This document shows positions 36,893 through 45,440 of a DNA stretch of 64,000 bases, in pieces (the first letter of the stretch is position 1; each line of letters begins with the position of its first letter). The notes under the pieces are model-generated. The model made no database searches and was not told the DNA's origin. It worked only from the letters and a program-made list of their open reading frames with translations. The stretch spans positions 2,604,001-2,668,000 of the forward strand of contig NZ_AP026442.1 in the NCBI RefSeq assembly GCF_027923705.1, written 5' to 3'. Source of the DNA: Cellulomonas sp. NTE-D12 (GTDB lineage Bacteria; Actinomycetota; Actinomycetes; Actinomycetales; Cellulomonadaceae). The position numbers and the translations under genes were made by a program.

Positions 36893-38355
36893 GGCCCGTC
36901 GCGAACCAAGCCATGCTCATCACCTACCCGGACAGCCTGGGCGGCGACCTCCGCGGCTTGGCGCAGGCGCTGCGCACGCACCTCGCCGGAGCCTTCGGCG
37001 GGATCCACGTCCTGCCCTTCTTCCCCTCCTCGGGCGATCGTGGTTTCGCGGTGATCGAGTACGACGTGGTGGACCCGGCATTCGGCAGCTGGTCCGACAT
37101 CGAGGAGCTCGGCCAGGACTACTTCCTCATGGCCGACTTCATGATCAACCACGCCTCGATCCGGTCCCGCGAGTTCCTCGACTACCTGGAGCTCGGTGAC
37201 GAGTCTCCGTACCGGGACATGTTCATCCACTGGGACGAGTTCTGGCCGGGCGGCGAACCGACGCCCGCCGAGATGGCCGCGCTCTACCGCCGCAAGCCCG
37301 GGGGGCCGGTGCTCGAGGTCACGCGCCGGGACGGCACGGCGGTCAGGCTCTGGAACACCTTCTTCGCCGAGCAGGTCGACATCGACCCCTGGCAGCCGGC
37401 CACCCATGCCTACTTCGAGCGCAACCTCGCCATCCTCGCCGAACGCGTCGCGGTGGTTCGTTTCGACGCGTTCGCCTACGCCTCGAAGCGTCCCGGGACC
37501 AGCTGCTTCTTCGTGGAGCCGGAGGTCTGGGAGATCCTCGAGATCGGCATGCGTGCGCTGCGAGCGCGTGGCACGCAGATGGTGCCGGAGATCCACGAGA
37601 ACTACCGGATCCAGCTGAAGATGGCCGACCGCGGCCATTGGGTCTACGACTTCGCGCTCCCGATGCTGACCCTGCACGCTCTGTTCACCGGTCGGTCCGA
37701 CCGGCTCAGGCACTGGCTGGAGATCTGTCCTCGCAAGCAGTTCACGACGCTCGACACGCATGACGGCATCGGCGTCGTCGACGTTGTGGGCCTGCTCGAC
37801 GACGAGGAGATCGACCTCGTGGTCGATCGCGTCGAAGCGAACACCGAGGAGCTGCGGAGCCGTTCACCTCGTCCGCCGTCCACCATCACCAAGGGGCGGC
37901 AGGGAGCCCAGCGCTACCAGCTCATGACGTCGTTCTACTCAGCCCTGGGCGAGGACGACCGAGCATTCCTTCTCGCACGCGTTCTCCAGCTCTTCGCACC
38001 TGGGATCCCCCAGGTGTACTACGTCGGAGCCCTCTTCGGTGCGAACGATCTGGCGATGCTCGAGGAGGTGGGCGACCTTCGAGCGGCCAACCGCCACAAC
38101 TACGCCATGGACGAGATCGCGGCCCGGGTGCAGAGGCCGTCCGTCCAGCAGTTCCTCGAGGTGCTGCGATTCCGCAACCACTTTCCCGCATTCAATGGAT
38201 CGCTCACCATCGGAGAGGAACGGGACGGTGTGCTGGTCCTGACGTGGACGGACGACACCAGCGAAGCGTCCCTGCGCGCCGATTTCACGACGACGTCGTT
38301 CCGCATCTGCACCCGCCGCGGCGCCGAACCGACGACCGTCGTCTTCTCCTCCTAG
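36889..38355 (+). CDS. Sucrose-phosphorylase-family enzyme (GH13_18)
   Basis: The 488-aa enzyme cleaves an alpha-glucoside with phosphate to give glucose 1-phosphate. The beginning (AMLITYPDSLGGDL, LPFFPSSGDRGF) and QVYYVGALFGANDLAMLE are diagnostic of GH13_18. Catalytic residues: nucleophile Asp near 193 (VRFDAFAYA), acid/base Glu near 234 (PEIHENY), third Asp near 295 (DTHDGIGV). At residue 57 the -1 subsite Asp of known sucrose phosphorylases is Glu (VIEYDVVD), so specificity may differ; glucosylglycerate or sucrose-6-phosphate phosphorylase are alternatives. Coupled to the MFS gene. Confidence 0.85.
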   Translation: MRPVANQAMLITYPDSLGGDLRGLAQALRTHLAGAFGGIHVLPFFPSSGDRGFAVIEYDVVDPAFGSWSDIEELGQDYFLMADFMINHASIRSREFLDYLELGDESPYRDMFIHWDEFWPGGEPTPAEMAALYRRKPGGPVLEVTRRDGTAVRLWNTFFAEQVDIDPWQPATHAYFERNLAILAERVAVVRFDAFAYASKRPGTSCFFVEPEVWEILEIGMRALRARGTQMVPEIHENYRIQLKMADRGHWVYDFALPMLTLHALFTGRSDRLRHWLEICPRKQFTTLDTHDGIGVVDVVGLLDDEEIDLVVDRVEANTEELRSRSPRPPSTITKGRQGAQRYQLMTSFYSALGEDDRAFLLARVLQLFAPGIPQVYYVGALFGANDLAMLEEVGDLRAANRHNYAMDEIAARVQRPSVQQFLEVLRFRNHFPAFNGSLTIGEERDGVLVLTWTDDTSEASLRADFTTTSFRICTRRGAEPTTVVFSS

Positions 38356-38431
38356 CGCACCGCACGTCATCGATCGCCGTCGGGGCCCTGGCCGGAGACG
38401 GGTGCGACCCGACGACGCCCGGTGCGTCAGC

Positions 38432-39523
38432 TCACGATCGCCGACCGCTCTCCGGCGGCCGGGGGGTGAGCCTGACCTCGCGCTCGAGGTTCGCAGGGGT
38501 ACCGAAGGTGGCGTACCGGAACGCAGCCAACGCCAGCCAGAGGTGATACACGTGGCGCTGGTTCGCCAGGTTGAGGTTGAACTCCTGCTGCAGCCTGTCG
38601 AGCCGCTTCTGCACGGTCGAGTGATGGAGTTTCAGCAGGTCGGCGGCGCCACGCACGGATCCGGTCTGCGTCACCGCGGTGACCGTCTGGTCCAACCACG
38701 GCATGGTGTCGGAGTTGATCGCGGTCACCACGGGATCCGCGAGCAGCTCCTCGGTGCTGACGTGCAGGAACATCGGGCCCAGAACGCCTAGCCGGTCCCA
38801 CCGCGTGACCTCGCCCGGTCGAGCGATCCGGAGCACGATGGCGGCCCGCTCCCACGACGTCAGCAGCCCCGCGACGTCGACCTCCGGCCCCACGCCGACC
38901 CGCGCGTTCCCGCCGCTGTTGACCTCCGTGTCGTACGGAGCGCGCCGGATGGTGGCGCCGACGGCCACCCCGCACAGGTTCGTGTACGCGTGCAACCCTC
39001 CGGACGGCGTGGCCGGCAGGTGGGCGACGACCTGGTAGGTGCGGCTGCCGTCCAGCTTCAAGGCTGCGAGCAGCTGGTGGCGACGCTCGGGCGGCACCGG
39101 GTCGTTCAGCAGCGCGGTCCATGCCTGTGCCGGGTCTGGCACGAGCGTCTCGATGCGGTTCATCCACCGCCGGACCCCTTGCACCACGCGCTCGAGGATC
39201 AGCTCGTGCAGCATGCTCGGTTCGTCCGTCTCCATCCAGACGCGGTCCTGGCCCTCGCCGCCGATCGCCGTCTGTGGCCAGGCCTCCGCCGGTTGGAAGT
39301 CGTCGCCCGACGGGAGCCGCTGCCCCGCAGGCCCGACACGGAGCGTCAGATGCCGTTCGGGCAGACGCATGCCGGCCCCGCACGAGCTGAGCCCCGCGGC
39401 ACCTCGGAGATAGGCCTCCGGGCCGGCCGCGCTGGCGTCGAGCGCGTCGAAGTAGTCGTAGACCCGCAGCGCGGCGGAGGCGTCCTCGTCGTGCAGCGCC
39501 AACCGCGCGAGCAGGTCTCTCAT
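38432..39523 (-). CDS. PucR-type transcriptional regulator
   Basis: The 363-aa protein has a C-terminal helix-turn-helix of the PucR/HTH_30 type (QTGSVRGAADLLKLHHSTVQ then KRLDRLQ). The long N-terminal region (about 280 aa) is an unassigned sensor-like domain. ATG overlaps the esterase stop (ATGA), so it ends the binding-protein, permease, permease, esterase, regulator operon and probably controls this locus. Convergent with the phosphorylase gene, 76 bp apart. Confidence 0.75.
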   Translation of the reverse strand: MRDLLARLALHDEDASAALRVYDYFDALDASAAGPEAYLRGAAGLSSCGAGMRLPERHLTLRVGPAGQRLPSGDDFQPAEAWPQTAIGGEGQDRVWMETDEPSMLHELILERVVQGVRRWMNRIETLVPDPAQAWTALLNDPVPPERRHQLLAALKLDGSRTYQVVAHLPATPSGGLHAYTNLCGVAVGATIRRAPYDTEVNSGGNARVGVGPEVDVAGLLTSWERAAIVLRIARPGEVTRWDRLGVLGPMFLHVSTEELLADPVVTAINSDTMPWLDQTVTAVTQTGSVRGAADLLKLHHSTVQKRLDRLQQEFNLNLANQRHVYHLWLALAAFRYATFGTPANLEREVRLTPRPPESGRRS

Positions 39524-40506
39524 CGACTCCGTGCCTCCCGCGGTCCGTACCCGAACAGCCGGCCGAGCCAGTTGCGACGGGCCTCGAGCGCGGCTTGCGT
39601 CACGGCCGCGTGGGGATACGAGCTGAACCCGTGGAAGCCGCCGCTCCACACGTGCAGCTCGGCCTCTCCCCCGACCCGCCAGATCCTGGAAGCGTAATCG
39701 ATCACCTCCGAGCGGAAGATCTCGGCGGAACCCACCTCCAGGAGCGTCGGCGGCAGCCCCGCCAGAGACCGCGCCCGCGCCGGCGCGTTGGCCGAAGCCT
39801 CACGCGGGTCGACCCCCTCCAGGAGAAGCCGCCACGCCGTCGTGTTCTCGTCCCGGTTCCACGGACTGTCTGGTACCTGCCGCGCCGAGTCGCCGTCGGC
39901 GTCCGGGTCGAGCATGGGTGCCAGCAGCAGCTGGCCCCGCAACCGCGGAACGCGACGATCCCGGGCGAGCAGGGCCGTTGCGGCCGCGAGCCCGCCACCG
40001 GCGCTCATGCCCGCCACGACGAGTGCCTCCCGGTCCACGCCGAGTGCCGTCGCGTTCTCGTGCACGTACGCCAGGGCCGCGAAGCAGTCCTCGACGGGGA
40101 CCGGCGCCTTCACCTGCGGGGCGAGGCGGTAGTCGACGGTCACGACGCTCACGCCGAAGTCGTCGATCCACCGGACGAAGTCAGAGGCCGAGTCCCACGG
40201 GGTGCCGAGCACCATGCCGCCGCCGTGGACGTACACGATGCAGGGTCGAGGCGTGCCCGAGCTCGGTGAGAACACGTGGTGCAGCGGAACGAGGTGGCCG
40301 TCAGCACCCGGTGCAGCCAGGTCGGCGACGACGAGACCCTGCGCCTCGAGCTCGGCACGGGCGGCACCGGAGTGCGCCCGCAGCTCCTCCTGCAAGGAGA
40401 CGAGCGCCTCGCTCTCGAAGTTCAGGACGTAGACCGGGCCGGCAGCCATCAACGAGCTCGCCAGCTCCGGGTCGTAGGGCGGCCGAAGCGGCACGTCGGG
40501 CGTCAT
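39520..40506 (-). CDS. Alpha/beta-hydrolase, hormone-sensitive-lipase family (acetyl-esterase-like)
   Basis: The 328-aa enzyme has the HSL-family HGGG oxyanion motif (VYVHGGGMVLG), nucleophile Ser168 in GMSAGGG, Asp in EVGSAEIF, and catalytic His in GGFHGFSSY. Cytoplasmic. Third esterase of the locus. ATGA-coupled to the regulator and 19 bp after the ABC permease, so it acts on what that transporter brings in. Short-chain acyl esters are the likely substrate class. Confidence 0.85.
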   Translation of the reverse strand: MTPDVPLRPPYDPELASSLMAAGPVYVLNFESEALVSLQEELRAHSGAARAELEAQGLVVADLAAPGADGHLVPLHHVFSPSSGTPRPCIVYVHGGGMVLGTPWDSASDFVRWIDDFGVSVVTVDYRLAPQVKAPVPVEDCFAALAYVHENATALGVDREALVVAGMSAGGGLAAATALLARDRRVPRLRGQLLLAPMLDPDADGDSARQVPDSPWNRDENTTAWRLLLEGVDPREASANAPARARSLAGLPPTLLEVGSAEIFRSEVIDYASRIWRVGGEAELHVWSGGFHGFSSYPHAAVTQAALEARRNWLGRLFGYGPREARSR

Positions 40507-40525
40507 GAGATATCGCTCCCCACCG

Positions 40526-41350
40526 TCAGGCCTTGACGGAGCCCTGCAGAAGCGCCGCGCGGAACTGACGCTGGAACACGGCGAAGACCAGCAGGGTCGG
40601 GATCATCATGAGAAGGGCCGCCGCGCAGAGCATCACCACGTCGGTGGCATGAGCCCCTTGGAAACCCGCCAGAGCGCCACCGACGGTGCGCTTGGCCGGG
40701 TCGTCGATCATCACCAGCGTCAGGATGAAGTGGTTCCAGGTCCACAGGAAGCTGAGGATCACCATCGTGGAGATGGCCGCGCGCGCGAGCGGAACCTGGA
40801 TCTGCAGGAAGGTGCGGACCGGTCCCGCACCGTCCACCTGTGCTGCTTCCTCGATCTCGGCCGGCATCCCGAGGAAGTGCGAGCGCATCCAGAAGACACC
40901 GAAAGGCATCTGGAAGGCCACCAGGGGTAGCGCGACGCTCCACACGGTGTTGGTGAGGTGCAGCTGACGCATCGTCAGGTACAGGGGTGTGATGAGGCTC
41001 TCGGTGGGGATGGTCAGTCCGGCGAGGAAGACGACGAACAGCGCACCGCCGGCCGGGACTCGCAGCCAGGTCAGCGAGTAGGCGGCCATCGTCGAGCACA
41101 GCAGCACCAGGGGGACGACGACGACCACCAGAGTGGCGCTCGAGCCCATCAGCGTCGGGAAGTGCGCGAGCTGGAACGCCGTCGCGAAGTTCTCCCAGTG
41201 CAGGTGACCGGCGAAGGAGATCCCGGAAGGCAGCGTGTTCGCCGGCGCGAGCGCGACGGAGAACAGTGAGACGAACGGCATCACGGTGAAGACGACCAGC
41301 GCCAGGAGAACGACGCCGCCCGCCAGGTTCTCGGTACGGGAGATTCGCAT
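40526..41350 (-). CDS. Sugar ABC transporter permease, MalG type
   Basis: A 274-aa membrane protein with six helices and EAA loop EEAAQVDGAGPVRTF; the C-terminal FAVFQRQFRAALLQGSVK is typical of MalG-type permeases. Pairs with the permease 3 bp upstream. No ATPase in the operon. Substrate inferred from neighbours as a sugar or acylated sugar. Confidence 0.9.
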   Translation of the reverse strand: MRISRTENLAGGVVLLALVVFTVMPFVSLFSVALAPANTLPSGISFAGHLHWENFATAFQLAHFPTLMGSSATLVVVVVPLVLLCSTMAAYSLTWLRVPAGGALFVVFLAGLTIPTESLITPLYLTMRQLHLTNTVWSVALPLVAFQMPFGVFWMRSHFLGMPAEIEEAAQVDGAGPVRTFLQIQVPLARAAISTMVILSFLWTWNHFILTLVMIDDPAKRTVGGALAGFQGAHATDVVMLCAAALLMMIPTLLVFAVFQRQFRAALLQGSVKA

Positions 41351-41353
41351 GGC

Positions 41354-42253
41354 TCAGTCCTTCGCGGCGAGTCGCTGCAGGGGGATGATCACGAGCAGGA
41401 CCACGCACATGAGGACGATCCCCATCGCCGCAGCGGCGCCGATCTTCTGCTGTCCGAACGCCAACAGGTAGATGTCCACGCCGGGGACCATCGTGGCCCG
41501 GTTCGGACCACCCTGCGTCGTCATGAAGACGATGTCGAAGCTGGCGAGCGCAGCAATGACGGTCAGTGTTGCGCAGACCACGAGCTCACGCCGGATGCCG
41601 GGGAGCGTCACGGCGAAGAACTCCTGGAGGGCGTTGGCGCCATCGATACGCGCAGCCTCGTAGATGGATTGGTCGATCTTGCTGATGCCGGCGGTCAGCA
41701 TCATCGTCACGAGGCCGAGCAGCGCCCAGGTGCCGACGAACCCCACTCCCGGCAACGCCGTGACGGGATCCGCGAGCCACGGACGCGTGACACCGTGCAG
41801 GCCGATCGCGGAGAGAACCTGGTTGACCAGCCCCTCGCGTGAGTAGATCCAGCTCCAGCCGATGGCGGCCGCAACGATCGGGATGACCTGCGGCATGAAG
41901 AGCAGGGTCCGGGCGAGGCCGGACCCACGCCGCCGGGAGGCGCCTCGGGTCAGCACCGCGGCAGCAAGACCGAGCACCAGGGTGACGCCCGTGAAGAAGA
42001 CCATCAGCTCGAACGAGTGCAGCAAGGCCGTGAGCCGAGCCGGGGAGGAGAACACGTCCACGTAGTTCTTGATGCCGACGAAGGTCGCCGTCCCGACGCC
42101 GTTCCAGTTGTACAGCGAGTACTGGAACGCCCGTCCGAAAGAACCCAGCACCAACCAGCCGTACAGCCCGAGCGCCGGTGCGATGAACACCAGTGCCACG
42201 AGCGCCTGCCGTCGGCGCCTTGGCGTGCCGAACACTCCTCCCCGGCCGCGCAT
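41354..42253 (-). CDS. Sugar ABC transporter permease, MalF type
   Basis: A 299-aa permease with six helices: VFIAPALGLYGWLVLGSF at the start, FMPQVIPIVAAAIGWSWIY, and EAA loop YEAARIDGANALQEFF. ATG shares one base with the binding-protein stop (TGATG). Confidence 0.9.
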   Translation of the reverse strand: MRGRGGVFGTPRRRRQALVALVFIAPALGLYGWLVLGSFGRAFQYSLYNWNGVGTATFVGIKNYVDVFSSPARLTALLHSFELMVFFTGVTLVLGLAAAVLTRGASRRRGSGLARTLLFMPQVIPIVAAAIGWSWIYSREGLVNQVLSAIGLHGVTRPWLADPVTALPGVGFVGTWALLGLVTMMLTAGISKIDQSIYEAARIDGANALQEFFAVTLPGIRRELVVCATLTVIAALASFDIVFMTTQGGPNRATMVPGVDIYLLAFGQQKIGAAAAMGIVLMCVVLLVIIPLQRLAAKD

Positions 42254-43632
42254 CAGCCCGCCAGCTCCTTCTTGTAACCGGCCTGGACGTTGTCGATGAA
42301 CTTCTGCGGCGTGTCGGTGCCCAGCACGAGCGCCTGGAGCTCCGGGTTGAGCGTCGCGAGCGTGAAGGCCGGTGCGGAGTTGGCGATGAAGTCCACCGAA
42401 CCGTCGCTGCTGAGGATCGTCTGGAACGCCTTGGTGGTCTGCTGGACCAGCGGGACGTCGCTCTGCGGGACCGGCAGGTCGACCGGACCACCCGGAGAGC
42501 AGCCGATGACGTCGACGATCATCTTGCGAGCCGTCTTGTCGGTCTGCACCCAGTTGAGGAAGTAGGCCACGACGTCCTTGTGGGCGGCCCCCGCCGGGAT
42601 GGCGTAGTTGGTGGGAGATGCCATTGCGAACTGCTTGTCACCGGCCTTCACCGGAGGCATCAGGAAGAAGCCGACGTCATTGCCCATGGCCTTGACCAGG
42701 CGCTGCGCCTCCCAGTCCCCCGTCGGGACGAACAGCGCCTTGCCCGCCTGGAAGTCACCCATCATCGTCGGGTAGTCCACGGACACGGCGTCCTTGGAGA
42801 TGATGCCGTTGTGGGTCCACTCCTGGAGCTTGGTGGCCGCCTTGAGCATCCCCGGCTGGTCGAAAGTGGCGCCCGGGCGCTCGAAGATCCAGTCGTTGAT
42901 GGCGGGCGCGTCGCCGTAGGAGTTCTGCAGCTCCTGCAGGAGGAAGGGTGTTCCGGCGTCCTTGGCGGCGAGCGAGATTCCCATGAGGCCGGCCTTCGCC
43001 GCCTTGAGCGCGTCGGCTTCGAACTCGTCGAGAGTGGCGGGGGGATCCGAGATCCCGAGCTGCGCAGCCACCTTCTTGTTGTAGAAGATGCCGGTCACGT
43101 TGTACCCGATCCCGACGGCGTAGAGGGAACCGTCGCCGCGCTTACCGTCGGGGCTCAGCCTCGCCATGCTCAGCAGACGCTGGGACCACGTGTCCCAGTG
43201 ATAGGCCTTCGCGTAGGGGTCGAGGTTCGCGAGGAGTCCGTCCTTGGCGCTCTGTGCCACGCCGGGCGAGAAGACCAGGCCGGGCGGGTCGGCGCGGGTG
43301 AGGATTCGCGACATGTTCGCGTTCAGGTTCTGGTTCGCGTCCGCGACGATGTCGAACGTCACGTTCGGGTGCTGCCGCGTGAACTCCTCGCCGAGCTGCT
43401 TGACGGCATCACCCGACTCCGTGCTGGTCATGATCTGGATCTTGACCGGTTCCGAGGGAAGGGCGGTCGACACCGCCGCAGCCGCGGTGCTCGCGCTCCC
43501 GCTGGTGCTGGCCGCCCCGGGCGGAGCGCATGCCGTGAGTGCAAGGGCTGCGATCACACCGGCACCCAGAACCAGGGAGTGACGTCGTCGTGGGCCGGAC
43601 CGGCGCGCTGCCGGGCCGTTCGTGCGGCTCAT
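42253..43632 (-). CDS. Sugar ABC transporter substrate-binding lipoprotein
   Basis: The 459-aa binding protein has an Arg-rich N-terminus, a lipoprotein signal ending ALTAC (about residue 35), a Ser/Ala tether and family 1 features: EEFTRQHPNVTF, GIFYNKKVAAQLGI and LFVPTGDWEAQRL. AAGGAGAA lies 5 bp before ATG at 43632. First gene of the five-gene operon ending with the PucR-like regulator. Ligand unknown; the two esterase groups and the phosphorylase suggest an acylated glucoside. Confidence 0.9.
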   Translation of the reverse strand: MSRTNGPAARRSGPRRRHSLVLGAGVIAALALTACAPPGAASTSGSASTAAAAVSTALPSEPVKIQIMTSTESGDAVKQLGEEFTRQHPNVTFDIVADANQNLNANMSRILTRADPPGLVFSPGVAQSAKDGLLANLDPYAKAYHWDTWSQRLLSMARLSPDGKRGDGSLYAVGIGYNVTGIFYNKKVAAQLGISDPPATLDEFEADALKAAKAGLMGISLAAKDAGTPFLLQELQNSYGDAPAINDWIFERPGATFDQPGMLKAATKLQEWTHNGIISKDAVSVDYPTMMGDFQAGKALFVPTGDWEAQRLVKAMGNDVGFFLMPPVKAGDKQFAMASPTNYAIPAGAAHKDVVAYFLNWVQTDKTARKMIVDVIGCSPGGPVDLPVPQSDVPLVQQTTKAFQTILSSDGSVDFIANSAPAFTLATLNPELQALVLGTDTPQKFIDNVQAGYKKELAG

Positions 43633-44034
43633 CTCGTTCTCCTTGACGTCGACCTTGACGCTGACCCGAGATTCTCCCCTCGCGGCACGCGGACCCCAGA
43701 GCCGCAACTCATCCGCACTCGTGCGCCGGGTGGCCGCCGTGTGGCGGTGTTGGCCGTCCCGCCCTCCGGTTCCGCGGTGCGAGGCAGTCGTGGCCGTGCC
43801 AACCGGACGCCGTGACGCACTCACATCCCCGGGGAGCGGCCGGTGACGGCCCGTACTCGCACCCCTGCGAGGCAGGGCCGCATGTGATGGAGTCGATCAC
43901 CTCCCCGCTCGTCCGGACAATGGCCCGCCTCGCGGTCGACTCAGCGGCGATGTCACCTCCATCGGCGAGCCGCAGGTGAGCGTCACCCCAACCCGATCCG
44001 GACCACTCCAGAGCCGCAGGCGTAGCGTCGACCC
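43633..44034. other. Intergenic promoter region upstream of the binding-protein operon
   Basis: No gene supported. It should hold the minus-strand promoter of the ABC operon and the plus-strand promoter of the DUF1801 gene; no clear -35/-10 pair was found. It contains the dyad at 43884-43900. Confidence 0.5.
43884..43900. promoter_or_regulatory. Possible operator dyad GTGAT-N7-ATCAC
   Basis: A 5-bp perfect inverted repeat 252 bp upstream of the binding-protein start. A related string (GATGGATCGAAATCAC) occurs at 35519-35534, before the MFS-phosphorylase operon. The shared core could mark one regulator, but the evidence is thin. Confidence 0.25.
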
Positions 44035-44388
44035 GTGGGTGAGGTCGACGCGTATCTCAGCACGGTGGACGGGGCAGATCACGACGCGCTCGAGCGCGTC
44101 ATCGCCATCGCCCGAGACGTGGTGCCCGAGGCCCGCGAGGGCGTCAGCTACGCCATGCCCGCGCTCCTCTACCGCGACAAGGGCCTCATCGCCACGGTCC
44201 GCACCAAGAAGTTCCTCTCGCTCTACCCCTACAGCGGCGCGGTCGTCGCGTCGGTCCTCGATGCTCTGAGCGACTTCGACACCACCAGCGGGAGCATCCA
44301 CTACTCCGCGCAGCACCCGCTGCCCGAGGACGTCGTCCGGCGCATCGTGCGAGCCCGACGAGCCGAGATCGACGCGAGAGCGCGCTAG
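44035..44388 (+). CDS. DUF1801 (YdhG-like) domain protein
   Basis: A 117-aa protein matching the DUF1801/YdhG group with a frataxin-like fold; some members are called iron chaperones, without firm biochemistry for this branch. Visible are VDAYLSTVDGADHDALERVI, ISYAMPAL-type EGVSYAMPALLY and LSLYPYSGAVV, then the HYSAQHPLPEDVVRRIV tail. GTG start at 44035. Monocistronic. Confidence 0.72.
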   Translation: MGEVDAYLSTVDGADHDALERVIAIARDVVPEAREGVSYAMPALLYRDKGLIATVRTKKFLSLYPYSGAVVASVLDALSDFDTTSGSIHYSAQHPLPEDVVRRIVRARRAEIDARAR

Positions 44389-44539
44389 ACGACGGGTCAC
44401 GCCGAGACCGACCTCGCGACCCGGTCTCCCCCGCTCCTTGTGGACCCGCATCGGCTGGGCGTGCAGCCTCGGTGACGCCGCGCAGCGGTCCTGCACGGGA
44501 GCCTCGGGCCGTGTCGGTGGGCGTCTCTAGCATCGCGAC

Positions 44540-44911
44540 ATGGACTACAAGATCGAACTCATCGTCCTGCCCGTCTCCGACGTGGACCGCGCCAAGGAGT
44601 TCTACGCCGCCAAGGTCGGCTTCGTGGTCGACCACGACCAGCGCGTGAGCGACCAGCTGCGGTTCGTCCAGCTGACCCCACCCGGGTCGGCCTGCTCGAT
44701 CGCCTTCGGCGAAGGCCTCGTGGACACGCCGCCGGGGTCGGTGCACGGGCTCCAGATCGTCGTGGCCGACGCCGATGCAGCGCACGCCGAGCTCTCGGCG
44801 CGCGGCGTGCCCGTCAGTGCGGTCGAGGACCTCCCCTGGGGGCGCTTCGTCTACTTCAGCGACCCCGACGGCAACGCCTGGGCCCTCCAGCAGCTGCCGC
44901 ACCGCGAGTGA
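44540..44911 (+). CDS. VOC-family (glyoxalase/bleomycin-resistance-like) protein
   Basis: A 123-aa protein with the paired beta-alpha-beta-beta-beta pattern: VLPVSDVDRAKEFYAAKVGF in the first half and DADAAHAELSARGVP to YFSDPDGNAWALQQ in the second. Metal ligands expected from His/Glu; Glu is present in the first strand (KIELIVL). Substrate cannot be inferred; close relatives are often called glyoxalase. Confidence 0.82.
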   Translation: MDYKIELIVLPVSDVDRAKEFYAAKVGFVVDHDQRVSDQLRFVQLTPPGSACSIAFGEGLVDTPPGSVHGLQIVVADADAAHAELSARGVPVSAVEDLPWGRFVYFSDPDGNAWALQQLPHRE

Positions 44912-45440
44912 TCGCGGGGCCCCGGCTCGTCGGGCCCGCCGCAGAGGCGTCGTGAGGACAGCGCACTCGCCTCGTCACCGCCGCGCCGCGCCACGAGGAC
45001 TCCCGTGGCGCCACCCCGTCGGTTCGCAACTCCGCAACCGACGAGCCCATCCCGTGGGACGGAACCAGCGCGCCTCGTGGTGCTCGTCGCCGTCGCACCC
45101 GAGCAGCGCCCCCTCTTCCGCGACGTGCTCGACCAGCTCATCGCCGTGCTGGCCCCACCCGCCTGTGTCGGCACGCTGCTGAGCAAGGGCACCGACCACT
45201 CCGCGTTCGTCCGGGCGCTCGACGAGACGCTCGACGCCTGAGCCGAGGCCGGCGCGCCGTGTTCATCGACGTCGACGGCGCACGTTCCAACGGCCGTCGG
45301 ACCTCGACGCTGCGACGTGCGGAGCAGGGTCGCCCAGGCACCACGGACTCCCCGCATCGGCCCCGCCACCGCTCGCAGTCGGGCCGTGCCCAGCGAATAC
45401 TGCCCGTGTCGGGTCGGCTCTCGCGGCGGGAGGCAGGCAG
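44912..45440. other. Intergenic region, one doubtful short frame
   Basis: Apart from the short frame at 45005-45241, nothing is recognised. The stretch 45242-45425 is Arg-rich in every frame, without ribosome sites. GGGAGGCAGGCAG just before 45441 is the ribosome site of the flavoprotein. Confidence 0.4.
45005..45241 (+). CDS. Doubtful small protein or gene remnant, 78 aa
   Basis: The C-terminal 55 residues (LVVLVAVAPEQRPLFRDVLD onward) look like real coding sequence and faintly recall a PTS EIIA C-terminal part, but the N-terminal 20 are Pro/Arg-rich and there is no ribosome site. It could be the tail of a decayed gene. I do not assign a function. Confidence 0.25.
   Translation: MAPPRRFATPQPTSPSRGTEPARLVVLVAVAPEQRPLFRDVLDQLIAVLAPPACVGTLLSKGTDHSAFVRALDETLDA

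Noticed and set aside
40503..41408. A 301-codon minus-strand frame overlapping the MalG-type permease
   Set aside because: Out of frame with the permease, Arg/Gly-rich, no membrane helices; the permease frame is clear.
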